Under the pieces are notes generated by a model that ran no database searches, was not told the origin of the DNA, and worked only from the letters and a program-made list of their open reading frames with translations. From NCBI RefSeq assembly GCF_030247185.1, contig NC_080572.1, forward strand, positions 176,294,866 through 176,358,865: 64,000 bases of DNA, written 5' to 3'. Source of the DNA: Malaya genurostris (taxonomy: Eukaryota > Arthropoda > Insecta > Diptera > Culicidae). Shown piece after piece: positions 1-11,039 of this stretch. How positions within the stretch are numbered: the first letter of the stretch is position 1; each line of letters begins with the position of its first letter. The position numbers and the translations under genes were made by a program.

Positions 1-1686
1 CGGAGTCAGAGTAGCCCGCGTCTAGGTTCAAAAACGAAAACGGTATAAGAATCAATCCAGGTAAGGCCATCCAGAATCTTCGAACCAACAACTGGAGCAA
101 AATTCATAAAAAAAGAGTTAGAACTATTTACACACGCACCGAATTTAATTTTACAAGAAACCCATTTGCATTATTGAAAATAAAACTATGAGAAAGTTTA
201 TACCGCACTGATAAACATGAATTATTTTTTTTCTCGCTTTATGTAGATTGTTTCGGTAAATAGACCACTCTTGAATCGAAGCGAGCCAAAAAGGTTTTCG
301 ATGAAGAAATAGACAGTTGGTTTCTCATTTTGTAACGTTCGTTCTGACATGGAGAAGTTTGAAAATAGATTTAATTTGAACGCCATTTTTAGGGTTTTTG
401 AGTTAAACTATTTTTAAATTACAAATGAATCTCAATGTGTTTTCTGAATAAAAAAATTTGATCCAACAGTTGGCACCTAAAAATCCTTACAATATTATAT
501 GTTTCCATCGTGTAAATTCAATGGATGTGTGATGCAAATTGCATTGTGCTACGAACACTCTATATAGACTACAGTAGTGAACTTTATTAGTTGGATATAG
601 TCATTCACAGCCACTGTCCAAAATTAGCACAACCTCGCAAGGGAGCGATGATGCCGACAAGGCCAATAACGGCGATGCACTAGAGTCAATCAGTAGGTAA
701 GCGATTGGTCCCAATCGAACTGATTAACAATTGAGCGTTAATTTTGCAGTGAGTGTACAAATTTTCTACAATTTGCATTGGCTACCTGTTAGATGACTGG
801 TGTTCTGGTGACTTTCCACTGTTATCAAACTATGGTTGTGTTATTCCCAAATTCCCGCAGTTCGTTTATGTTCAGTTGTAGCAACACTTATTCACTTCCA
901 TTTTTTGTTGGTTTGATATCTGGAAAATTCTAGACGAATGTATATCCACCAATGTGCCATTCACCTGTTGTTTTGTACATCTCTAAAAATATGATATACA
1001 CAACTGTATGTGATTTATTGTATACATCGGTTGTCTCGACACCATTGCAAAGTTTTTTCATGTGCTAGTTTTCGCGTGTCGCTATTTATATATAGTGCGT
1101 CTAATTTGAAATAGGAACACAGTAATTGCGACCTTAATTTTTGCTAGAAACATTCTTTCGGCGAAAAAAAAACCTCTCGAGATCAACGAGAAAGCTGCGA
1201 CAAAGGGTTGTTGTTGAACTTGTTAGTATGTATTTGTGAGCAACAAATAGATAAATCCGACCGCTTGTGAAGGCTCGATTTGTCCCAAATCCAATCAGAG
1301 CAAGGGTTGACCCGACACGTGATGAACTACCTTGAGTGAGTGTTTAGCTTGTATCGTGTACAGTTGGATTGAATCGACACTTTTGAATTATTGTGCTCGA
1401 AGTCAGTGTACATGCAGTTGAACGTTTTATTTTTAAATTATTGAGCAATGCCATAATGTCACGTAGTCGATGTACCTTTATTCACGCGTAGGATATGATC
1501 ATTATAGGGTGTCCAAGAACTAGAACTTAACATAACAATACAAGCTAAAGTTTGGAGAATTTTTTTTAATTATATTCAATGTGACATTTTTCAGAACCAG
1601 TAAATCGTACAAAAACAAATGATATTTACGGATACATTTTCTAGTTTTATTATGTACCGGCAAATATGTCTTTTTTAGAACTCAAC
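1..1686. other. Intergenic stretch with no recognised gene
   Basis: AT-rich sequence without an open reading frame that resembles a protein I know. I see no splice-bounded coding exon, RNA gene or clear terminal-repeat element before the MITE that begins at 1689. Confidence 0.6.
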
Positions 1687-1688
1687 TA

Positions 1689-1884
1689 GGGTAACAGAGG
1701 TATTTTGGCCACTTCATATATTTTGGCCCACCTAACAAACTTTATCGATTTCATCGGATTTTATCGATGTTAAGTAACGCATTTTGCATCAATTTGAAGC
1801 TAATCACATTAAATTACCTATTGTGGAAGGGGTGTGGCCAAAATAAAATCAATCCTAAAGTGGGCCAAAATACCTCTGTTACCC
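1689..1884. mobile_element. 196-bp TA-flanked MITE
   Basis: The left end GGGTAACAGAGGTATTTTGG (from 1689) and the right end CCAAAATACCTCTGTTACCC (to 1884) are perfect inverted repeats. Each is flanked by TA (1687-1688 and 1885-1886), the target duplication of Tc1/mariner-type transposases. There is no coding capacity, so it is a non-autonomous element mobilised in trans. A related, decayed end lies near 63705-63735, where a GTGGCCAAAATATCTCAGTTACC-like segment can be read. Superfamily is inferred from the TA duplication only. Confidence 0.85.
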
Positions 1885-2544
1885 TACTGGTACCAGACTA
1901 GCGTGTCCTTCGCGTAATTCACTGGCGTCATATTTTGCCATAACAACATTGAAACCCGTCCGTCAATAAAATAACGGTATGACGGACAGATGGTGACAGA
2001 TTAATACACTAACACTAAAACAGCACTGCTTTGATGGCGACATTCGGGAAATTGGTTCGTTAGTCTCTTGTTTCTAACGGACATCAACATTTTCACCGAT
2101 CTGGGCGCGAAACGATCTACTTATTCGTTCAGAGCTATACATGAAGTGGACGATTGATACCGAAACGAATGTGCAGTCGATTGATTGAACCGATTTTCAC
2201 AAACTTAGATTTAAATGAAAGGTCCAATAGTCCCATAGCCTGCCTTAGGATTCAATCCAGATCCGACTTTCGGTTCCGGGGTAAAATGCGCAAAAAATGA
2301 AACAATATGAACTCGATTTTAATAAGCTTAGGTCCTGATAGGTATTGAAATCTCCGATCGTATCCGATTTCTGGTTCCGGAATTACAGGTTGGAGGTCTG
2401 TTAAAAGCTTTAAACCGTCATTTAGAGTGACGATGCAAAAATATAAAATCCTTCCAAGTTTGGCTCAAAACTTTTTCATATTATAGGTTATCCTAGCTGC
2501 TGACCAAACAAATTTTTGTACTTACATTGAAGAGTCGTTGAAAA

Positions 2545-2770
2545 GCATCCCGAAGAACTCCAACGTAACATGAGAAAGGCGGACAAACTGATACGATTGG
2601 TCAAGGCTACGATAGATCGAGTTAGGTGCGTTGTTCGAGTATCGGAAATAAACTTGAGTCCCTTCGAAACTCGCAGAGAGCTACGGCAAGGTGATGGCCT
2701 TTCGTGTCTGCTATTCAACATTGCTTTGGAGGGTGTGATAAGAAGAGCGAGGATAGACACGAGTGGCACG
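2545..2770 (+). pseudogene. Non-LTR reverse transcriptase fragment
   Basis: The frame from 2570 reads KLIRLVKATIDR, then RRELRQGDGLSCLLFNIALE (a 20-residue stretch), then GVIRRA. This covers the RT palm segment with the conserved R-Q-G-D and L-L-F-N-I blocks. The same segment, read from the opposite strand, occurs in the remnant at 46-47.2 kb (LVRLIRATLDGSKSSVKIA), so both derive from one clade, possibly RTE-like. No catalytic ADD box remains. The fragment ends abruptly at about 2770 in a GT-rich tract that belongs to the surrounding repeat, so the host repeat and this piece are fused. Confidence 0.75.
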
Positions 2771-3837
2771 ATGTGTATGTGTCCGTGTGTCTGCATGTGT
2801 GTATGTATGTAACAAAAATATGCACTCACTTTTCTCGGAGATGGCTGAACCGATTTTCACAAACTTAAATTCAAATGAAAGGTCTCATAGTCCCATAGCA
2901 CTTTTTTCAGAGATGGCTCGACCGATTTTTACAAACTAAGATTCAAATAAAAGGTATTATGATCCCATAGCCTGTTATTGAATTTCATTTCGATCCGACT
3001 TCCGGTTCCGGAGTTACATGGTAATATGTGAAAATTCGAGAAAAAGTGTGCACTCAATTTTTTCTGAAACGGCTCAACCGATTTTCACAAACTTAGATTC
3101 AAATGAAAGGTCGTATAGTTTCCTAAAAATTTCTAGAACATTTTATCCGGATTCGACTTCCGGTTCCGGAACTAAAGCGTGATTAGTGGAAAATTACCAA
3201 TTTCATGAGTAGTTCGTAAAGAACGATAGTTCAAAACAGATACAAATCCCATAAAACTTTCTCATGAATTCTTCTAGATTGTAGAACTTGTTAGTTTGTG
3301 GACATAAAAACGTAATTCGTAACTACTGGTTCCCCTTTTTCATGTTCCGGAAGCACCGAAAGTAGTGAAGAAAAATTCCAAAAATGAAACTCACTTCGAT
3401 TTCTCAGCGATGCTTGAGCCGATTTTCACAAAAATTTCGATTCGAATTAGAGCTAATATTGTCTACTGTGAAATTTCATCCGGATCCGACTTCCGGTTTC
3501 GTAGTTACAGGACGAAGAGTGTCAAAGTTTTCAAATCGCCATATAGAAAGACAATACGTACAACACCGGTACGTGGTGGTACGGTGGAAGAATAAGACAC
3601 AAACCGAACGATGTGTGCTTTGTTCTGTTTCATACACGCTATGAAGAAATCGAAAGGGTTACGGATGTCTGCTACTGGCGTGTTATATTGGTATAAGACA
3701 GTGCTGCGGTTGATAAACATTTTAGCTATTTTATGATAAGTGCGACCGAAAGAATAAAAAACGTCAATGAATTGAAATTTATTTGAAAAAATATGCAATT
3801 TTCACAGCCGGTAGTACCGTGCCAGTGGTGTTGTGAT

Positions 3838-3869
3838 GTCAATAATAATATTAATAATAATAATAATAA

Positions 3870-3900
<31 letters not shown>

Positions 3901-3910
3901 AGTAGTAGTA

Positions 3911-3964
<54 letters not shown>

Positions 3965-3986
3965 GTAATAATAATAATAATAATAA
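3838..3986. repeat. AAT trinucleotide microsatellite
   Basis: About 149 bp of (AAT)n, with one ATT, one AAA and a short AGT block as interruptions. Both strands read open as poly-Asn/Ser or poly-Ile, which has no coding meaning. Confidence 0.97.
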
Positions 3987-4190
3987 CTAAACTTGTTGTG
4001 AATACTACTTCCGGTTCCGAAGCTACAGGGTAAACAGAATTTGTAGAGTTTGTTAGACTAAGTTCGAACAAGCTTTTCTATTCAATGAACAGTTGTTTTT
4101 GCGAATTCTATAGTAATATTTATGATGTTATGAGTAATATGAGAAAGGCATCATGACACCACTAGGTGGATTAAAACAGGGTTTTCACTT

Positions 4191-6070
4191 GCCGTAGGCA
4201 TAATGCCCCAGCAACCGTATAATATGCCCACAACAAATGACGCAATATGCCCCTTGAAATATCGATATAGAAGAAAAGCAGATAAAAAAGATATTCTTTG
4301 CATCAGAAATCAATTGCATAATCAATTAATTACAACTGGCAACCAACATTTTTGATCCTCCCATCCCTACATTTTGTTTTAATAATCGTAAATGGCTTTG
4401 TTTCTCTGGATTTTTATACTGTAAACAGGGACATTAGATCTGCTAAAAGTTAATTACTAAGTAGCAACCAACCATTAGACGTTCTATTTTATCAGCATAA
4501 CAATAAAATTCTTGTTCAGTAAAAGCAAAATCTTACATCGAAAAGCTGCCTAATGATATTTCCACTTTTTTCATATTTTCCTGCCAACGACAGAAAAATC
4601 TTATGAAAAGATAGTGTTAGTGATGAAAATTTTGTTTAGCAAAGTCTTGAATACTTAGAAATAGAAGGGGCGATTTGGCCAGCAGGAGCGCTTTATAATA
4701 CTTTCCCCTAGAATTGAAACATGTGTGGAAAGATTTGTCGGCGGCGATCAGCCGATCTATCTGACGGATCAAGTCTCCAAAATGAATCATTTAAGAAAGC
4801 ATTGATACGAAATGTGACACTGTTATCCATGATGGATTATTTAGAGCCAAATGAAGCATGGAAAAAAACTTCTTCGTTGTGCAATATCTGACACATTGAT
4901 AGCGTTTTAGTTACGCAAGTATACCGCACTATTACACTTTTTGTTACCACCAAGTGACGAGCCTCCGTGTCGCGTTCACAATAAATGGAGAAAACACAAC
5001 TGGGAATTGATGAAATATCCAATTCGTGTGCAATAACGAATACTGTTGCGGACGTTTGATTCATATGACATTGTCAAAGTCAAATAAACTTTGGGTGTCG
5101 AATGACATAAATAGAAGGTATGGGACACGCCTGTTCTATACATATAATTTACTTGCGATATATCCTAACAAGTGTAGCTGTTTCCATCGATATAGAATTC
5201 GCAAGCACGTATGGTATTCTTATCGAGCAGGGCACGTGCGTTGTCCGAGTAGAAATTTACAATAGAAGGTATTAACTTTACCTTCAGGTGTGAAAACTAA
5301 CGCGACACAAAATATTCCTACAAGAAGGCGTCTGTCGGCAGAGTAGACTTTTGTCATTCTGCTTAGGTTGAGCAACAGTTGAAAAAATGAACAAGAAATC
5401 AAATATTCATGCTGATAAAATGCGCTTGAGGGTTAATTACGCGCAATGCTAGTGTGTTACTAATTCTAGAAACTCTATGAAAATATTTAGAAAATCGACA
5501 TCTACCGAAACATGTGCGTGTGCGTATTAAGTGTCTGCAATGGATAGTTAATTTTTAATTTTATATTTGAAATTTATCGCTTCATTTATAAGCAATCTTC
5601 TTTTTATTAACTTTTAGATCACTTTTTCTAGTGTTATTAGATAATAAAAACTTACTGTGGTAGATATTAGGTAAGATTTCAATTAATCTTTTTACCTCAT
5701 ATTGCACAACAATCTTACAAAAATATTGCAATTTTTTTACGTTTCCCTTATCAGTACAATTTGCCGATTGTGTTGATCTGCTAATGCAACGTCAAGGATC
5801 AGCTTATTCCGCTGAGCAGACGTAAAGTACTTGCTATTTACAAGTAACTTTGTTTACACCGGTTTTTCCTGACGTTCCCAAAGAACGAAACAAATTGACG
5901 GCATTCTGACCGCCAACAGGTTGTAGAAACGTAAAAAATTGAAATAAGTCATGTGTACTTTTGCACAAACCGGTACCCATGAGTTTCCAAAACCCCTAAA
6001 TAACTAGAATCTTGAAATGTTTACAAACCTATACTACCAATTTTGCACCATCCTAAACTGTTTATCAAGC
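4191..6070. other. Intergenic stretch with no recognised gene
   Basis: AT-rich sequence. The short ORFs here (for example 4837-5064 on minus and 5026-5265 on plus) lack recognisable domains and overlap each other. I see no splice-bounded exon or terminal-repeat element. Confidence 0.55.
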
Positions 6071-6073
6071 ATT

Positions 6074-6607
6074 TTTGCCTTTCTCATGTAGAAAGGTTGT
6101 GTAGTCACAGTGAAACCTGATTTTTGAACCGATACCATAGTGTCAAATTGAATTCAATGAGATCAGCAAATGTTTGTATGGCTGGATGTGTAAGTATGGA
6201 TTTATGTAACATTTTTGTGTACTCAGTGTTCTCAGAGATGGCTGGACCGAGTTTTACAAACTTTTTTCTTCTGGTCCCATACAAAGTTTTTGAATTTTAT
6301 TCAAATACGACTTTCGGATCCGGAGTTTTAGTGTGATATGTGTAAAATAATATTAATATTTGCACTAGCTGATGGCTGAACCGATTTTTACAAACTTAGA
6401 TTCATAAGAAAGGTCTTGTGGTTCCAAACCAAATTTCTGATTGTTTTTTAAATCCGACTTCTAGTTCGGGAATTACTGAAATGAAAATATAAACACTACC
6501 TTTCCTCAGAAATAGTCTACAAATGCCATTTTGAATTCCCGAATTTAATCCTAATACGACTCCTGATTCCAGAATTACAGGGAGATGTGTAACAATTTCG
6601 ATTTGAA
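6074..6607 (+). repeat. Abundant mosquito repeat, copy 2
   Basis: Begins with the family's left end TTTTGCCTTTCTCATGTAGA and AAGGTTGTGTAGTCACAGTG. Degenerate units containing 'GATGGCTGGACCGAG' and 'ACGACTTTCGGATCCGG' follow. It is directly followed by the left end of another copy at 6608, so two copies are adjacent head to tail. Confidence 0.75.
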
Positions 6608-6643
6608 GGTTTTGCCTTTCTCATATAGAAAGGTTATGCAATC

Positions 6644-6980
6644 CCCAAGTAGCAAACATTGTTCTAGTACTGAATTTATTAGCTCTCCTCACAACGATTA
6701 TGCGATTGAAAAGCGCACTTTCACAACAGTAATATTTGCTAACTGGAAACCGAGATTGAAACTGCTCAAATGAACTTGTCGTACAGTCTGTTGAAAAACC
6801 GGATGTGGAACTTAATTCATTTGGGTTACTGAGTTGGTTTCACAAGCAGTAATAGGAATGAATTTTACATCCCTTACAAAAACGTGTTGAATCAATTGTC
6901 TAACATATCTAATAAAAAATAACCGATATGAAGCAATTGTGAAACATGTCAATTATAACAAGTTTTAATTGCTGCTTGGG
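6644..6980. mobile_element. 337-bp MITE nested in a repeat copy
   Basis: Left end CCCAAGTAGCAA (6644-6655) and right end TTGCTGCTTGGG (6969-6980) are inverted repeats matching at 11 of 12 bases. The interrupted host repeat lets the target be reconstructed: other copies read CAATCACTGTGAAA, and here CAATC precedes and TCATTGTGAAA follows, so TC is duplicated. There is no coding capacity. Superfamily is unknown. Confidence 0.75.
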
Positions 6981-7188
6981 TCATTGTGAAAGCTGATTTT
7001 TGAACCGAGGCCCGGAGGACAGAGTGTCATATACCATTCGACTCAGTCGTCGAATACGCAAAATGTCTGTATGTGTGCTTTTATGTCTGTAACATTTGTA
7101 TGCACTCAATTTTCTCAGAAATGGATTAACCGATTTTAACAGACTAAGATTCAAATGAAAAGTCTTGAAGCACCATACAAAGTTCATG

Positions 7189-7245
7189 ACTGGAGTGAGA
7201 TTATTTGTTCAGTTGTTACATATGACCAAGTAATCTCACTCCAGT
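7189..7245. repeat. Perfect 15-bp inverted repeat
   Basis: ACTGGAGTGAGATTA (7189-7203) and TAATCTCACTCCAGT (7231-7245) are exact inverted copies separated by 27 bp. This hairpin lies inside repeat copy 3 and is not seen in the neighbouring copies. Confidence 0.85.
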
Positions 7246-7345
7246 TATACCGGAGATAGTGATACTTCAAAATGGAGCTCTCTTAAATTTATCTGGGATG
7301 GTGAGGGCGATTTTCACAAACTTATCTCTCACTAAACTTCGAAAC

Positions 7346-9200
7346 AGCAGATACGTATCGGTCAGGGGGAGTGGAAATAGAAACGTCATACTATCAACAA
7401 AGATCGGACCAAAAGGGGGCTCTTCTTACAACTTTTAGGAATATCTTCATTACGATGGTTGAATGATAAGCTCTAGTCAATGGGAAATTTATCAACACTC
7501 TCGTGGATCGTATAATTAAAGTGCTTATTGTAATAAGAGAAGTGCAGTGGCACCGACTGGTTCCATGCTTCTCCTTAATGTCATTATGTTCAATGGGTAA
7601 ACATTGATCAACTCTTGAAGTGACAGCAGAGTGGTGCAATAGCAAATATTTGATTTGCTACAATAAATAAAAGTTTCGTATCATATAGCAATCACACACC
7701 ATACATATAAATAAATACGAAAAAGACATACAATCTAATGTATAACCTCGTCATCTTTGAGCTTAAGTAGTGTGCCTCCAAATTTATATCATTAAATAAA
7801 AAAATACAATCTAATGTGAGACACAGAAAATTGTCGCCATATGCAAGTCTTTAGCATTGAAATCCCATCGAAATTCTGATGGCTTCATTGTTTTATGATA
7901 CGCGTTTCCGAAAGCCTTGAATCGAAACGGAACGTACGTTGATTTTATAGAGATTGTTGCACTAGGTAATAATTCGAATGATATTTTTTTTTATTTAACG
8001 GCCAATCTAAGTTCTGTATGCCATATAATAGCTCGACATTTGATAAACGTTTATCGGAAAAGGCTTTATCGTATTAATAGATGAATCAAAGCCGGTTCAT
8101 TTCGTTCTGAATATGAGTTGAATCAAATCAAATCAAATCAAGTTTAGAAAATACAAAAAAAAAGAAACATTTCTTATGTATCGGTCAGAAAGGTTTCATG
8201 TTTTGGAAAAAATCTAGAGGTAAAAGATGATTTTCATAAAAGTCAAATTTCGGTCTATGCGGTTCGATTAGAAATAGTTTTCCAATGAATTTGATAAATA
8301 GATAAATAGAAATGCATTATAAAACGAAGACCTTTTATAGTGCATTTCTATTAGGGAAACCTAGCAGAGTGTACGCTGCCGGATTCGTGTTGTCAGCGAA
8401 GTTGACTCTTTTGAACTCAAACAGACAAGGTATAATTTGCTAGGAAATAATCGCATAACAGACAGCAATCATTTAATCATGTGGTGGATCTTGTAGAGTA
8501 CATTTTTTTAAACAGTGTGCTGGGATTTGTCGAGTTGCGAACTGAAATAAAATGTAGTGATAAAATAATCTCGATTCGAATCATTTTATTACCACATTTT
8601 TTCAGCTACGACAGTACATGGAATCGGAAGTCCATCCACAAGTGTGCATAAATTATAATAAATCATTAGTCGTAGTCCACGATTGATCGTTATAGAAAAC
8701 TAGTTTTTAATTGCTATAGAAAACAAATATAGTGCTGTATAAAGCTGTGCAGTCCATTGAAGGCGATGTGTTCGAGCTTATCCACGCGTCTGCTCGCATC
8801 TACTTGGGGTTAAAAATAGGTACAACTAGACAATCACTAGACTCTAGTCTATGGGTTATTGTAAATGCATATTAATGAAAGTCACAGTTGATTGAATCAC
8901 AATGTAGGGTAGAGTAGAAAATTGATAAGTAATAAACTGCTTCCATGTTCAGGCTTGAGGATATGACAACTGGCTTGCAAGCTCGCTCATCCTAAACTAA
9001 AGATTAATAAAAAAAATCATTTTCCATGATAAAACTTTTGATGTCCGAGGGTTCAAAACAATCTTTTACGTTGAGAAGAATTGAAAATAAACATTCATTT
9101 ATTGAAGCAATTTCAATTTGTCTAATTGTTAGACTAAAATAACTACCGAAATGTTAAGTTTTAACCAAAAGTTATAATCAATTGTGAAATGGGTCACAGC
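7346..9200. other. Intergenic stretch with no recognised gene
   Basis: No coding region is recognised. It contains a short hairpin (8307-8350), a small ATCAA simple repeat near 8132-8152 and a possible decayed SINE scrap near 8960-8985 (GACAACTGGCTTGCAAGCTC, compare 56141-56160). Confidence 0.5.
8307..8350. repeat. 18-bp stem, 8-nt loop hairpin
   Basis: TAGAAATGCATTATAAAA (8307-8324) faces TTTTATAGTGCATTTCTA (8333-8350) across an 8-nt loop; 17 of 18 positions pair, with one G-T style mismatch. It is shorter than a typical microRNA precursor. Confidence 0.8.
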
Positions 9201-9482
9201 CAGAGATGCCAGGTAAAAATATCAAATATGAATACCGTCTGTAAATCCGAAAAAAAATGTCTGCAGACTTCAATTTCTCTAAATATGGTACACAAAACTG
9301 ACTTGACGAGCGAAAAAAAAAAATGAATGAAACTTCGCGGCGATTTCAAAAGTCTGTGAATTTTGACGAAAGTCGGCGAAAAACTCGATTTGTCTGCAAA
9401 AAAGTCTGTAACAAACAATGTCTGCAGCACTACATAAGAAATCTGTAGATTTGCAGACAAATCTGCAGACCTGACATCTCTG
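9201..9482. mobile_element. hAT-like 282-bp MITE
   Basis: The terminal inverted repeats are CAGAGATGCCAGGT (9201-9214) and ACCTGACATCTCTG (9469-9482), 13 of 14 matching. They are flanked by imperfect 8-bp duplications, GTCACAGC (9193-9200) and CTCACAGC (9483-9490). A CAGAG terminus with an 8-bp target duplication is the hallmark of hAT elements. The interior is rich in TCTGCAGA-type motifs, and its ORFs (for example 9194-9572 minus) are chance. Confidence 0.8.
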
Positions 9483-9559
9483 CTCACAGCCCAAAACTAC
9501 GACTACAAAACCTGTTGAACATGTCAATTGTAAGAAAAAGTCATTTTCCGAGATGTGTA

Positions 9560-10380
9560 ACACATGGACCAATAAGTCCCGAAACTAAAGCAGAGATGGC
9601 GCTCGTAGTAAACCAGTAACCACGTCTTTCTAGAGTACTAACCTTTGCTTGAAACGGGTCAAAATTTTAAGTCGATCCGACCAGAAACAGCTGAGTTATC
9701 GAGGTTGGAGTAAAGTCGTTTTGTAGTTTGTTTAAAAAATGGAAAAAACCGAGTTTCGTGTTTTGATAAAACATTGTTTTTTAATGGGTAAAAACACCGT
9801 GCAAGCGAAACAATGGATTGAAAAATGTTATCCGGGCTCTTGACCATCAAAAGCAACGATTTGTCGGTGGTTCGCCGAGTAAAGGTGGTTGTACCGACAC
9901 AAATGACGCGGAACGCTCGGGTAGACCTGTGGAAGCCGTTACACCGGAAAATGTGAGTGAAGTGACAAAAATTATAATGAAAGATCGTAAAGTGAAGCTC
10001 CGTGAGATTGCTGAGATGACCCAGATATCATATGGAAGTGTATTTACTATCGTTCATGAAAAATTGAGCAAGAAAAAGGTTTTTTCCAAGTGGGTGCCGC
10101 GATTGCTGCAATGTACCCTGCCACAAGTCGATGAAAACTGGCTCTTTGCTGATCTTAAAAAATGCTCCAGGGAAAAAGATTTGGCTCAAATGAGGAGGTC
10201 ATCGCTGAAACTAAAGCTTATTTTGAAGCGAAAGATACATTTTTTTATAAACATGGTATTGAAAAATTGGAAAAACGTTGGAACCATTGTATCACCTTAA
10301 AAGGTTGATGAATAAAAAAAAATTTTGCAAAAAAAAATGTTGTTTCCATTGTTAGTCTCGGGACTTATTGATCCATGTGT
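9560..10380 (+). mobile_element. Internally deleted mariner element
   Basis: Inverted ends are ACACATGGACCAATAAGTCC (9560) and GGACTTATTGATCCATGTGT (ending 10380), flanked by TA (9558-9559 and 10381-10382). It is 821 bp instead of the roughly 1.3 kb of a complete mariner. It is a different subfamily from the copy at 24198-25490, because the terminal repeats do not match. Confidence 0.88.
9739..10300 (+). pseudogene. mariner transposase remnant
   Basis: Starts at ATG 9739 (MEKTEFRVLIKHCFLM, then KQWIEKCYPGS) and meets TGA at 9841. Homology continues in other frames as SKATICRWFAE and then NDAERSGRPVEAVTPENVSE, DRKVKLREIAEMTQISYGSV and KKKVFSKWVPR. These are the paired helix-turn-helix DNA-binding segments of mariner transposases. 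The catalytic core is largely deleted: the first catalytic Asp (DETW) is gone, and the piece after WVPR resumes near the HQDNAPCH region out of frame. At least two frameshifts plus the deletion rule out function. Confidence 0.88.
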
Positions 10381-10564
10381 TATAATATGAAAAATATCCT
10401 ACCTATTTACTACTCTTTTGTTTACGCAGCATTTCATCTTGCCCTAATAAAAAATATTGTTTCAAGAAACTGTTTAATTGGAAGTATATACAAATATGGT
10501 CAAATTTGTTTGTTGAGTTCTAAAAACCTACAAGGAACCATGTTTTGACGAAACATAAGGCTGC

Positions 10565-10770
10565 ACGATGACGATACATGGGGATGTGCCGAGAAGAGTC
10601 AAGCTAATTTTTACCGACAAGTTCGCGAAGAAAGGCCATGATTTTGCAAGCGATTTGCAGTTGTGGTCTGAAAATAGAACCATTCGTCACATCTTCGATC
10701 TCAAGTTCAAATCAAAGAAGCGTGTTTGTGCGTTTATTCGCAAATATAGGAGTATATTATAAAAGTATTG
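10565..10770 (+). pseudogene. DD37E-type transposase fragment
   Basis: Two overlapping frames carry one homologous stretch: GDVPRRVKLIFTDKFAKK, and after a frameshift near 10638 MILQAICSCGLKIEPFVTSS. The Q-A-I-C-S-C-G block is shared with the element at 11106 and with 20011 onward. This identifies a Tc1/mariner relative of the mosquito DD37E group. It is a second, separate copy, since it overlaps in domain with the next fragment. Confidence 0.7.
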
Positions 10771-11039
10771 TAGAACAATCATTAATGGACTTTTTAGGCT
10801 CATTGAATCACGAATTACAGTTTTTTTTTGTGTGAACTAATTTACTTTTAGTTAGTCTTCAACTATACATTACTTACGATGCTAGAACAATGTTCATGCG
10901 GATATTCCATCTACCATTTGTTTACTTTTATTTTGAGATAAATACTGAACTGGTGACAAATCCTTTTTGAACCTAACGATATTTACCTGAAATGAAAAAT
11001 AGAACAAGAATTAAAAACGCGTTGCATTGTGACGATGAT

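Larger units (their letters stand above)
2160..4190 (+). repeat. Abundant mosquito interspersed repeat, tandem-unit copy 1
   Basis: Degenerate direct units of roughly 150-200 bp follow one another. Each holds the sequence 'GGCTGAACCGATTTTCACAA', then 'TTAGATTCAAATGAAAGGTC', then 'GATCCGACTTCCGGTTCCGG' followed by an A/T-rich linker. The copy closes at the right with ATATGAGAAAGGCATCATGA and CACTAGGTGGATTAAAACAG (about 4134-4180), the same end seen inverted at 18447-18495. It is interrupted by a reverse transcriptase fragment (about 2545-2770) and an AAT microsatellite (3838-3986). All ORFs inside are chance translations of the repeat. I recognise the family as common in Aedes-type genomes but cannot name it. 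Confidence 0.8.
6608..7345 (+). repeat. Abundant mosquito repeat, copy 3, split by a MITE
   Basis: The left end TTTTGCCTTTCTCATATAGA is at 6610. The copy is interrupted after 'GGTTATGCAATC' (6643) by the MITE at 6644-6980, then resumes with 'TCATTGTGAAAGCTGATTTT' and the typical GCCCGGAGGACAGAGTGTCA block. Its units fade at about 7345. A short perfect hairpin (7189-7245) lies inside. Confidence 0.75.

Noticed and set aside
3793..4071. Poly-Asn and poly-Ile ORFs on both strands
   Set aside because: Direct translations of the AAT microsatellite.
8941..9000. Possible SINE fragment (GACAACTGGCTTGCAAGCTC)
   Set aside because: Only about 25 bp resemble the SINE at 56085-56215; too short to call as a copy.
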